Shown one piece after another: positions 6,947 to 13,800 of a DNA stretch of 13,800 nucleotides. Within the stretch, counting starts at the first letter, position 1. Each line of letters opens with the position of its first letter. This stretch comes from Spirochaetota bacterium (lineage in GTDB: Bacteria; Spirochaetota; UBA4802; UBA5550): the NCBI GenBank assembly GCA_022704585.1, contig JAKJGD010000012.1, forward strand, positions 1 to 13,800, given 5' to 3'. The notes beneath the pieces were generated by a model. The model saw only the letters and a list, made by a program, of their open reading frames with translations. It did no database searches and had not been told where the DNA came from. The position numbers and the translations under genes were made by a program.

Positions 6947-7966
6947 CTACAGCAGCTGGAACAGTATAATTCCGCACAGAATTATCAGCCCGACCGCAAT
7001 GGCCATTATGTATATGATCTTGTTCTCGATGCCCGGGGATTCGCTCTGGATTTCTTCGGTGGACTGGCCGAGGAGCAATTTTACATTCTCCTCCTCGAAT
7101 ATTTTCGCCAGGACACCCTTGGCCACCACTGCGTAAAGCATGGTACCGCCCTTTTCAATGGGTATTTTAGCCTTCAGCCTGCCGGGAACCGGGAGACGTC
7201 CCCCCTCCTGGTCATGGGCGTTAAGCATCTTCAAAATCTTTTCGGATACCATGTCATGGCCGCTGAGGAGCACCATGATCTTGTCGCCGGGAATCAGCTC
7301 CGTCACGTTCTTTCCCTTCACGGGCGCGACTATTCCCTTGCCCTCGATGACGAATTTAGCCTCGCTTTCTACCTTGACGATGCGGTCGTCCTCCTGGACT
7401 ATCTCTGTCATCTCCTTCGGGGCGCTTCCCGGCATGTCTATCTTGAGTCCCGCCAGGTCCATTGCAAGAGAGCTTGTCGATTCAAGCTCGATCTGGCATT
7501 TAACCGAATCGACGTTGAAGGACTTGGCAATGATTTCAGTAACGGTCCTGGTAAGATCGGTGAGGTTCTTTTCCTGAACGTCCGGAAACACGTCATATCC
7601 GACAAACGAGTCCGTCAGGTAGTAGGTGAAATTCTGAGAATCGATGACATCGGCGCCCTGGCGAAACGCCAGCAGGTCCTTGTTCAGGGCTTTCCAGTCG
7701 TCGAATATGCGCAGCTTTTCAAATGGAGTCGTCTTCGAAAAGATGATCGAGGAGCAGCACGCGATGTATTCATGGATATAGTTGAAGTAGGCCATGAACA
7801 TGCCGGAGAGTCCCTTTTTTTCAACCAGGAATTTGCACTTGACCACGATAATGTCCAGGTACTGTCCCCCGGACATTTCCTTGGCCTTGATGATATCGCC
7901 CCTGGTGTATTTCATGGCGATATCGACCATCTTTGTTTTTTCGTTCAATGAATCATATTGTTCCAT
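6947..7966 (-). CDS. hypothetical tail-anchored membrane protein
   Basis: A 339-residue protein of no family I can name. Residues 1-314 look soluble and cytoplasmic, with an N-terminal helical half (TKMVDIAMKYTRGDIIKAKEM, cysteine- and tyrosine-rich 50-75) and a beta-rich half (about 190-300) containing EAKFVIEGKGIVAPVKGKNVTELIPGDKIMVLL. A single hydrophobic helix at about 317-339 (IIYIMAIAVGLIILCGIILF) closes the protein, so it should be anchored by its C-terminus with the bulk in the cytoplasm. The ATG at 7964-7966 is preceded by AGGA inside the end of the upstream gene, 7 bases away, and the downstream gene begins 2 bases after the stop. Such tight packing suggests it works with the neighbours; it could link the cytoplasmic ATPase/STAS proteins to the membrane. 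Confidence 0.78.
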   Translation of the reverse strand: MEQYDSLNEKTKMVDIAMKYTRGDIIKAKEMSGGQYLDIIVVKCKFLVEKKGLSGMFMAYFNYIHEYIACCSSIIFSKTTPFEKLRIFDDWKALNKDLLAFRQGADVIDSQNFTYYLTDSFVGYDVFPDVQEKNLTDLTRTVTEIIAKSFNVDSVKCQIELESTSSLAMDLAGLKIDMPGSAPKEMTEIVQEDDRIVKVESEAKFVIEGKGIVAPVKGKNVTELIPGDKIMVLLSGHDMVSEKILKMLNAHDQEGGRLPVPGRLKAKIPIEKGGTMLYAVVAKGVLAKIFEEENVKLLLGQSTEEIQSESPGIENKIIYIMAIAVGLIILCGIILFQLL

Positions 7967-7973
7967 GGCATTG

Positions 7974-8441
7974 TCATTCCTGATAACCGGATAGATATTT
8001 TTCCAGCAGCTCGTACTTCTTCTGCGGGCTCAGCCCGAGCAGTTTCTTTACGCCCTGCAGCATCTTTGTTTTATACTTCAGTGAGGCCTCAATAGTGTAA
8101 ATCCCGTCCTTATGCAGACCGTCAACTATTACGGCTTTTTCATAGGGTATGTTGATCTCGACCATGGGGCCAAGCACAGAGACAATACACTCCGGCGTCA
8201 GGTATTTCAGGGACATTTTCGGTATACCGATCTCCAGGCGGCGCAGCATACGGTAGGCTTTGAGCTTTTCCTGCTGCCCCCTGCCATAATTCCCCGGATT
8301 GCCGGTCAGCTGTAAAATAATCGAATCGTCCGCAACAGACTCGAGAACGCGCACGTAGGTGTGGCTGGACTTGTACGATGACAGGAGCCCGAAGAGGGTA
8401 TCATCTTTTACGCGGGCGATATGTTTTGATGCATGTTTCAT
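7974..8441 (-). CDS. hypothetical basic protein
   Basis: A 155-residue soluble-looking protein, unrecognised. It has a lysine/histidine-rich start (KHASKHIARVKDD), a beta-rich centre (THTYVRV-like strand, SIILQLTG, MVEINIPYEKAVIVDGLHKDGIYTIEASLKYKTKM) and a basic helical end (LQGVKKLLGLSPQKKYELLEKYL). The centre has a domain-like strand pattern, but I cannot assign a fold. The ATG at 8439-8441 has only a weak GAG upstream. It lies 62 bases after the STAS-like gene and 7 bases before the tail-anchored gene, in a shared orientation. The only functional clue is this conserved-looking position in the cluster. Confidence 0.7.
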   Translation of the reverse strand: MKHASKHIARVKDDTLFGLLSSYKSSHTYVRVLESVADDSIILQLTGNPGNYGRGQQEKLKAYRMLRRLEIGIPKMSLKYLTPECIVSVLGPMVEINIPYEKAVIVDGLHKDGIYTIEASLKYKTKMLQGVKKLLGLSPQKKYELLEKYLSGYQE

Positions 8442-8503
8442 GGTTTAAGCTCAACCGCACGTTCGTATATTCAGGCCTGCCCTGCGGGTCATCCGGCAAA
8501 CTG

Positions 8504-9055
8504 TCACAGCGCGAAAAAAACCCCGGTGTTCTCCTTCTTAATGACCCTCAACGCGTCAAGGCCTTCCAGTATCCCGGCCACCTCGCCGGTGGGGCTGCCG
8601 GTGTATTTAACGATATCTTCCTGAGTAATGGATTTGTTGATCCTCAGAAATTCCACGATCTCCCTTTCACGGTCCGACAGGGGCCCGATAAAGAACGCAT
8701 TATTCTGGCAGATATTTTCGGTTAATACAACAATTTTTTTATTTTTATAGTTCGAGTACGATCTGAACACCATGTCGATGTTGATCTCGGCGATCTCCGA
8801 GATGTTCTTCAACTTGACGTAAAACGGGATTTCGCCGTTCCGCGAATCAAGCACCAGGCGCACGATCATCTCGTCAATGAACGAGGAATCGATGACCTTG
8901 ATGTTTTGAAAATCAAGGACCAGGGTTTCTCCCTCCCTTATATGCTCAAGCATGGCCCGTATAGACTGGTACATCAGGCGCCCCACAGGCCTGGTGAGGA
9001 GATCGGGCCCTTTCTGCTTCAACTCGTCAGCCTTTTTCCGTATGCTTATTACCAT
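8504..9055 (-). CDS. STAS-like (DUF4325-type) protein with C-terminal winged-helix-like region
   Basis: A 183-residue protein. Residues about 22-110 carry the STAS-like DUF4325 pattern: VGRLMYQSIRAMLEHIREGETLVLDF, then the key IKVIDSSFIDEMIVRLV, with Ser57 and Ser58 at the position where STAS antagonists are phosphorylated. After VVLTENICQNNAFFIGPLSD, residues about 126-183 look like a winged helix: helices REIVEFLRI, TQEDIVKYT and TGEVAGILEGLDAL, then a wing-like VIKKENTGVFFAL. Families of this kind are often found directly beside a GHKL ATPase, as here, 12 bases downstream of one. A reasonable role is a phosphorylation- or binding-controlled switch that acts on DNA or another partner. AAGGGAGAG precedes the ATG. 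Domain calls moderately sure, function inferred. Confidence 0.75.
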   Translation of the reverse strand: MVISIRKKADELKQKGPDLLTRPVGRLMYQSIRAMLEHIREGETLVLDFQNIKVIDSSFIDEMIVRLVLDSRNGEIPFYVKLKNISEIAEINIDMVFRSYSNYKNKKIVVLTENICQNNAFFIGPLSDREREIVEFLRINKSITQEDIVKYTGSPTGEVAGILEGLDALRVIKKENTGVFFAL

Positions 9056-9067
9056 GCAGCTCTCCCT

Positions 9068-9952
9068 TCATCCAGCAAGCGATATCAGTATCTGCGTGCC
9101 GTCAAAATTGCTCAGATCATTTTTAAGAAAGAGGAACGAAGACCCTGGCGTCCTTCGCTGGTACATCGTCGAGACCGACGCGTTTCCCGATCTCAGGTAG
9201 ATCGTTCCCTTCAACTTTTCGACTATCGCCTTGACCTGGCAGAGGCCGTAGCCGAATTCCCGCTTGCTGGAGATGGGTGTCGTCATCGCCAGCTCTATCA
9301 ATTGCGCGGGTGAATCATAAGCGAACGTGTTGTTCCCGAAGCTTTTCAGGATGCCGATGCCCGAGTCGCCGATAGCGAGACGGACGAAGTTCTCCTTCCC
9401 GACCGAGTAGGTCTGCATCGCAAGGTAACCGGAATCCAGGCTGTGCTCGTAGATATTCTGGCAGATCTCTGATATCACCGTAACATAATAATCGATGATC
9501 CTGTCGGAGAGCCAGTACTTGAGAATATGCTCCGCCCGCTTCCTGAATACCCCGATGATAGCTCCGATCACGCGAACGCTCTCCCTCTCCTTGTTCGGGA
9601 TCTCGGTGATCTCCAGAACCCGGTTGCTGAACGAGCTTCTTTTCAATAGCATCTTTTCATCCAGCCGGTCAGTTATATCGAAAACCCCGGTCTTGAAAAA
9701 ATCCATCCTGTGAAGGTACTGGTGTATATTGATGGGAATTCCGGTCAGCTTCAGCTTTGTCCCTTTCTTCCTTAAATAATTCCTGCCAATAAGCAGAAGT
9801 GAGAGCATGGAATAAGGCTCGATAAAGGATATCCTTGACAGGTCGAGTTCATCCGCCCCGCCGAGGATCTGTTCCTGCAGGTCGATGACATATTCGAAGT
9901 CATAGGGCTCCTTGAAGCGGTTCGGAACCGTCAATATTCTGTTGTCTGTCAT
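9068..9952 (-). CDS. STAS-like / GHKL-ATPase fusion, probable anti-sigma-type serine kinase
   Basis: A 294-residue cytoplasmic protein. Residues about 17-95 look like a STAS fold (LDLSRISFIEPYSMLSLLLI, then RKKGTKLKLTG and a helix HQYLHRMDFFK), but the usual phosphoserine motif DSSG is replaced by EPYS. Residues about 125-275 are a HATPase_c domain: N box SEICQNIYEHS (Glu162, Asn166), G1 box GDSGIGI (Asp196, Gly198, Gly200), G2 box GYGL (234-237) and the closing TPGSSF. No histidine-kinase dimerisation domain or phosphoacceptor His box is visible, which favours an SpoIIAB/RsbW-like serine kinase or a nucleotide-driven switch over a histidine kinase. First gene of the cluster; the in-frame codon just before the ATG is TGA, so no longer start is possible. 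No ribosome-binding site is obvious. Confidence 0.82.
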   Translation of the reverse strand: MTDNRILTVPNRFKEPYDFEYVIDLQEQILGGADELDLSRISFIEPYSMLSLLLIGRNYLRKKGTKLKLTGIPINIHQYLHRMDFFKTGVFDITDRLDEKMLLKRSSFSNRVLEITEIPNKERESVRVIGAIIGVFRKRAEHILKYWLSDRIIDYYVTVISEICQNIYEHSLDSGYLAMQTYSVGKENFVRLAIGDSGIGILKSFGNNTFAYDSPAQLIELAMTTPISSKREFGYGLCQVKAIVEKLKGTIYLRSGNASVSTMYQRRTPGSSFLFLKNDLSNFDGTQILISLAG

Positions 9953-10339
9953 ACGTCACAGTGTGATCGCATCATCAGCAGCTGCGGAGCGGCCTCCTGC
10001 CGTGAATGCGGTTTCCCCTCTTCGATTGTGCCGTGCACTGCCGGCCCCGGCATATGCAGCCAGACCGCCGGGGGACATAATTGCATGTCCCGCGACCCGT
10101 TCCAGGCTGTAGTTTCCCTTTTCTATAATCGGAATATATTACATGCGCCTGAATTATTTCTTTTCGAATGCAATGCCGGCGCATACGTTTCAGCCGACGT
10201 GATTTAAATATAACGCCGGCACGCGTCATGTTCCATCTTTCTTTCTCTTGCTTTCCTTCCGGAGCGGGGAGGTGGCGGTAAAACTTGAAGGTATGCGACA
10301 TAATACAACCGCCCGTATGCGTCTGCGACGGCTGAAGAC
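9953..10339. other. upstream region of the five-gene cluster, with inverted repeats
   Basis: About 390 bases with no credible gene; the minus ORF at 9975-10301 is basic, low-complexity and unlike a protein. It should hold the cluster promoter. Three inverted repeats are visible: TCACA-G-TGTGA at 9956-9966, a 7-base stem GGGACAT/ATGTCCC at 10072-10091, and 8-base arms TGCCGGCG/CGCCGGCA at 10174-10221 that bracket an AT-rich core (TTTAAATATAA at 10203-10213). None is followed by a T-run, so they look more like operators than terminators. Confidence 0.35.
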
Positions 10340-10372
10340 AAAAAACGGCCGGGGGCGTCTGCCCCCGGCCGT
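10340..10372 (-). terminator. intrinsic terminator of groESL
   Basis: A perfect 12-base stem (10345-10356 with 10361-10372, ACGGCCGGGGGC and its complement) with a 4-base loop, followed on the minus strand by a run of six T (10340-10345). It starts 35 bases after the groEL stop and is a textbook rho-independent terminator; it also insulates the downstream five-gene cluster from groEL transcription. Confidence 0.92.
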
Positions 10373-10407
10373 CTGGTTATTCACTGTTTTTCCCGGGAAT
10401 TGCTTTT

Positions 10408-12060
<1,653 letters not shown>

Positions 12061-12106
12061 TTACAAAATATTTATTATCTTATTCCATAGTTGCATGGTT
12101 GCAGGA

Positions 12107-12394
12107 TTATTTCTCAACAACCGCCAGTATATCGCTCTCAGAGATGATGAGAACGTCCTTACCTTCCTGTTTTACTTCCATTCCGCCGTATTTGCTGAAA
12201 AGAACCACGTCTCCAACCTTGACCGTCATCGGTATAAGGTCTTTCCCGTCACGCCGGCCCGGGCCGACTGCGATGATTTTACCCTGCTGGGGCTTTTCTT
12301 TCGCTGTATCAGGGACATAGATGGAGCCGACTTTCTCAGCTTCCTGTTCCATTAATTCAATGACGACACGATCGCCTATAGGTTTTAAAGCCAT
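12107..12394 (-). CDS. groES: co-chaperonin GroES (Hsp10)
   Basis: A 95-residue heptameric lid of the GroEL cavity. Typical features are [11 protein letters not shown] at the start, the mobile loop at about 17-36 ([20 protein letters not shown]) that contacts GroEL through the IYV hydrophobic tripeptide, [27 protein letters not shown] and the end [12 protein letters not shown]. Length is normal. A strong AGGAGG sits 6 bases before the ATG. First gene of groES-groEL and controlled by the CIRCE element about 200 bases upstream. Confidence 0.98.
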   Translation of the reverse strand: MALKPIGDRVVIELMEQEAEKVGSIYVPDTAKEKPQQGKIIAVGPGRRDGKDLIPMTVKVGDVVLFSKYGGMEVKQEGKDVLIISESDILAVVEK

Positions 12395-12597
12395 TTAAGT
12401 CCTCCTAAAAAATAGATGAGTAATATTTTTCCTCTTACATCCAGAAGAAAATTCAGCTTTTGTAGATATAGAACCTCCCGCTATTACGCACAAAAGGTTC
12501 GGTTGGGGCACTTCAAGGTAAAATTAGAATTTATTACTTCGCTTTATCTTAAACTCTAAATTTTGCTGGCACCCAGTATTCAATATCTTTTAAAACT
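12395..12597 (-). other. long AT-rich groES leader
   Basis: The stretch between CIRCE and the groES start is about 203 bases, long for a CIRCE-controlled operon. It holds no gene. Visible structure: inverted arms GAACCT/AGGTTC (12471-12476 and 12495-12500) and loosely complementary AT-rich segments near 12520-12565 (AAAATTAGA with TCTAAATTTT). A second promoter was not evident. Confidence 0.4.
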
Positions 12598-12625
12598 GTT
12601 AGCACTCATTAAAATGAGTGCTAAC
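12598..12625. promoter_or_regulatory. CIRCE operator (HrcA-binding site)
   Basis: TTAGCACTC-N8-GAGTGCTAA at 12599-12624, extending to perfect 13-base arms around a 2-base centre (12598-12625). CIRCE is the operator of the heat-shock repressor HrcA, which uses GroEL as a folding sensor, so groESL is expected to be HrcA-repressed and heat-induced. The spacer is 8 bases against the canonical 9. No hrcA is in the window. Confidence 0.95.
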
Positions 12626-12771
12626 AAATAATTAATATAAAGATATCCACGAATAATCAAATTCAATTAACGACGATTTTTGTCAATTATTAAAAAATAT
12701 TTTAAATTAAAATGAAAAATCAAGGTTTTTCAGCATGATGCATAAATAATCAAATAATTCATCGGGAAACA
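12626..12771. other. AT-rich intergenic region between moaC and groES
   Basis: Very AT-rich, with the groESL promoter at its groES-proximal end. CATGATG and CATCATG form an inverted pair near 12733-12777 just after the moaC stop, but no T-run follows, so a terminator for moaC is not established. No gene seen. Confidence 0.35.
12632..12660 (-). promoter_or_regulatory. candidate sigma-70-type promoter of groESL
   Basis: On the minus strand TTGATT (12655-12660) and TATTAA (12632-12637) are 17 bases apart, and transcription would begin about at the first arm of CIRCE, the usual layout for HrcA control. A TATATT two bases away is an alternative -10 with a 15-base spacer. A perfect TTGACA (12681-12686) has no matching -10. 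Confidence 0.5.
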
Positions 12772-13251
12772 TCATGAAGGCGGATTTTTAAAATCAGATT
12801 TTCCTCCTTTCTTTTCTATGAGTCTTATGTCACTTATCACCATTTCCTTGTCTACGGCCTTGCACATATCGTAGACCGTCAGTGCAGCCACGGATACCGC
12901 GGTCAATGCCTCCATTTCCGCGCCGGTTTTCCCCTCCAGCCTGACTTCAGAACTGATCCGAACGCCGCAGGCACTATAATCCAGCTCGAGGACAACATCA
13001 ATGAAGGACAGGGCAAGAGGATGGCACATCGGGATCAGCTCTGCATTTCTCTTGGCAGCCATGATCCCCGCTATCTTGGCGATCTGGAAGAGATCGCCCT
13101 TGGGCAGCAGTCTCTTCTCGATTAGATCGAGGGTGGACCGATTCATCCGAACGAATCCCGCTGCTTTCGCGGTCCTGGCCGTGACTTTCTTGTCCGAAAT
13201 ATCCACCATGACCGGCGTCCCGTCTTTCGAGTAGTGGGAAAAATCAGCCAT
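12772..13251 (-). CDS. moaC: cyclic pyranopterin monophosphate synthase
   Basis: Acts in molybdenum-cofactor biosynthesis: with MoaA it turns GTP into cyclic pyranopterin monophosphate, MoaC closing the ring of the 3',8-cyclo intermediate. From ATG 13249-13251 it has 159 residues, the usual length. Signature segments are FSHYSKDGTPVMVDIS at the start, AKIAGIMAAKRNAELIPMCHPL, and KTGAEMEALTAVSVAALTVYDMCKAVDK, which carries the catalytic lysine (Lys in CKAVDK). The family usually has KTGVEMEAL; here Ala replaces Val. A GTG one codon upstream is an alternative start; AGG lies 6 bases before the ATG. Only 14 bases separate it from the upstream oxidoreductase gene, so the two are probably co-transcribed. 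No other moa/moe genes are in view. Confidence 0.97.
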   Translation of the reverse strand: MADFSHYSKDGTPVMVDISDKKVTARTAKAAGFVRMNRSTLDLIEKRLLPKGDLFQIAKIAGIMAAKRNAELIPMCHPLALSFIDVVLELDYSACGVRISSEVRLEGKTGAEMEALTAVSVAALTVYDMCKAVDKEMVISDIRLIEKKGGKSDFKNPPS

Positions 13252-13265
13252 CACGCACCTGCACG

Positions 13266-13800
13266 TTATTTTACAATATCGCCGAAGGCGGAGCCGTTCT
13301 TCACTGCCATGGCGAGCTTCTGAGCATCCGAGATGTCGCCGATAAGTATGAATCCGGCCAGCCTGTCATTAATAAAGAAAAGCCTTTTATGATGATTTTT
13401 TACAATGTCGCCCGTGGCATGGACTCTGCATTCCCCTTCCTTTTTGTCCTGGCAGATATCGCCGGCGGAGTAGATCCTCGTACCGAACGAGTTGAGGATC
13501 ACAGGATACACTTCATCCAGGAATTGCGCCGGCTTGCCGGCCGCGTTTGAACCGGCTACCTTCCCCTGCTTCATCGCCGCCATCCAGAGCGAGACGCACT
13601 TGCCGTTGAACTCGGCCACATCGCCGCAAGCGTATATGCCAGGGAGCGAGGTTTCCATCCGTTCATTCACGACCAGGGCGCGGTTGACCGTAATGCCGCA
13701 GCTTTTTGCGATCTCGCTATTGGGCCTGACACCGATCGAGATGACGACCATTTCGGCCGGTATGATCTCGCCGTCGGCGAGCTTAACGCCCGTTGCGCTT
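13266..13800 (-). CDS. FAD/NAD(P)-dependent oxidoreductase (partial, N-terminus beyond window)
   Basis: The frame is open from the window edge to TAA at 13266-13268 (178 codons). It is the C-terminal half of a pyridine-nucleotide-disulphide-oxidoreductase-type flavoprotein. It begins inside the NAD domain (GVKLADGEIIPAEMVVISIGVRPN), followed by the FAD-contacting TSLPGIYACGDVAEF and a C-terminal domain (about the last 70 residues, HKRLFFINDRLAGFILIGDI, then AQKLAMAVKNG) like that of NADH:rubredoxin reductases and the N-terminal part of NirB-type nitrite reductases. Electron acceptor unknown. Association with moaC suggests a link to a molybdoenzyme pathway, but this is inference. Confidence 0.85.
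   Translation of the reverse strand, partial: SATGVKLADGEIIPAEMVVISIGVRPNSEIAKSCGITVNRALVVNERMETSLPGIYACGDVAEFNGKCVSLWMAAMKQGKVAGSNAAGKPAQFLDEVYPVILNSFGTRIYSAGDICQDKKEGECRVHATGDIVKNHHKRLFFINDRLAGFILIGDISDAQKLAMAVKNGSAFGDIVK

Noticed and set aside
6114..7136. 340-codon plus-strand ORF
   Set aside because: Antisense to the secreted-protein gene and the end of the tail-anchored gene; no motif, and the opposite strand has a signal peptide and a tail anchor with sensible gene spacing.
7214..7951. 245-codon plus-strand ORF
   Set aside because: Antisense to the tail-anchored protein gene, with composition typical of a mirror frame.
9975..10301. 108-codon minus-strand ORF upstream of the ATPase gene
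   Set aside because: Arg/Lys/Cys-rich, no fold-like pattern, no good ribosome-binding site, and it crosses the inverted repeats expected to be regulatory.

Overview
The window is a bacterial chromosomal segment, moderately GC-rich, tightly packed and with no mobile elements, CRISPR arrays, tRNAs or rRNAs that I can see. Several things fit a diderm of the Spirochaetota type: a GerMN-domain protein beside a periplasmic amidase, a lipoprotein with a relaxed lipobox, a SPOR-domain protein, STAS/ATPase partner-switch genes and a CIRCE-controlled groESL. That assignment is inference from gene content and style; no phylogenetic marker was searched.

Left part (1-6063): envelope and housekeeping genes. 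On the minus strand, pgsA (phosphatidylglycerophosphate synthase), an exported zinc N-acetylmuramoyl-L-alanine amidase and a membrane-anchored GerMN-domain protein (cut by the window edge) follow one another. Divergent from them are an SH3-domain lipoprotein and an overlapping RluB/RsuA-type pseudouridine synthase. A stand-alone STAS anti-sigma-factor antagonist (minus) sits tail to tail with the latter. Beyond a 411-base stretch with no convincing gene come a single-pass SPOR-domain protein and an ArgA-like GNAT acetyltransferase.

Middle part (6054-9952): a five-gene minus-strand cluster, the most interesting part of the window. In transcription order it encodes a STAS-like/GHKL-ATPase fusion, a STAS-like protein (DUF4325 type) with a C-terminal winged-helix-like region, an unrecognised basic protein, an unrecognised tail-anchored membrane protein and an unrecognised secreted protein. 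Spacings are 12, 62, 7 and 2 bases, so it reads as one operon. It may be a partner-switching signalling module that ends at the membrane or periplasm.

Right part (10340-13800): a classical groES-groEL operon with a strong intrinsic terminator and a CIRCE operator about 200 bases upstream of groES. The CIRCE spacer is 8 bases, not the canonical 9. Further right are moaC (molybdopterin biosynthesis) and, 14 bases upstream of it, the C-terminal part of an FAD/NAD(P)-dependent oxidoreductase that runs off the window.

Limits: all calls come from reading motifs by eye. Starts were chosen by ribosome-binding-site and signal-peptide logic. Three genes of the middle cluster have no family I can name.
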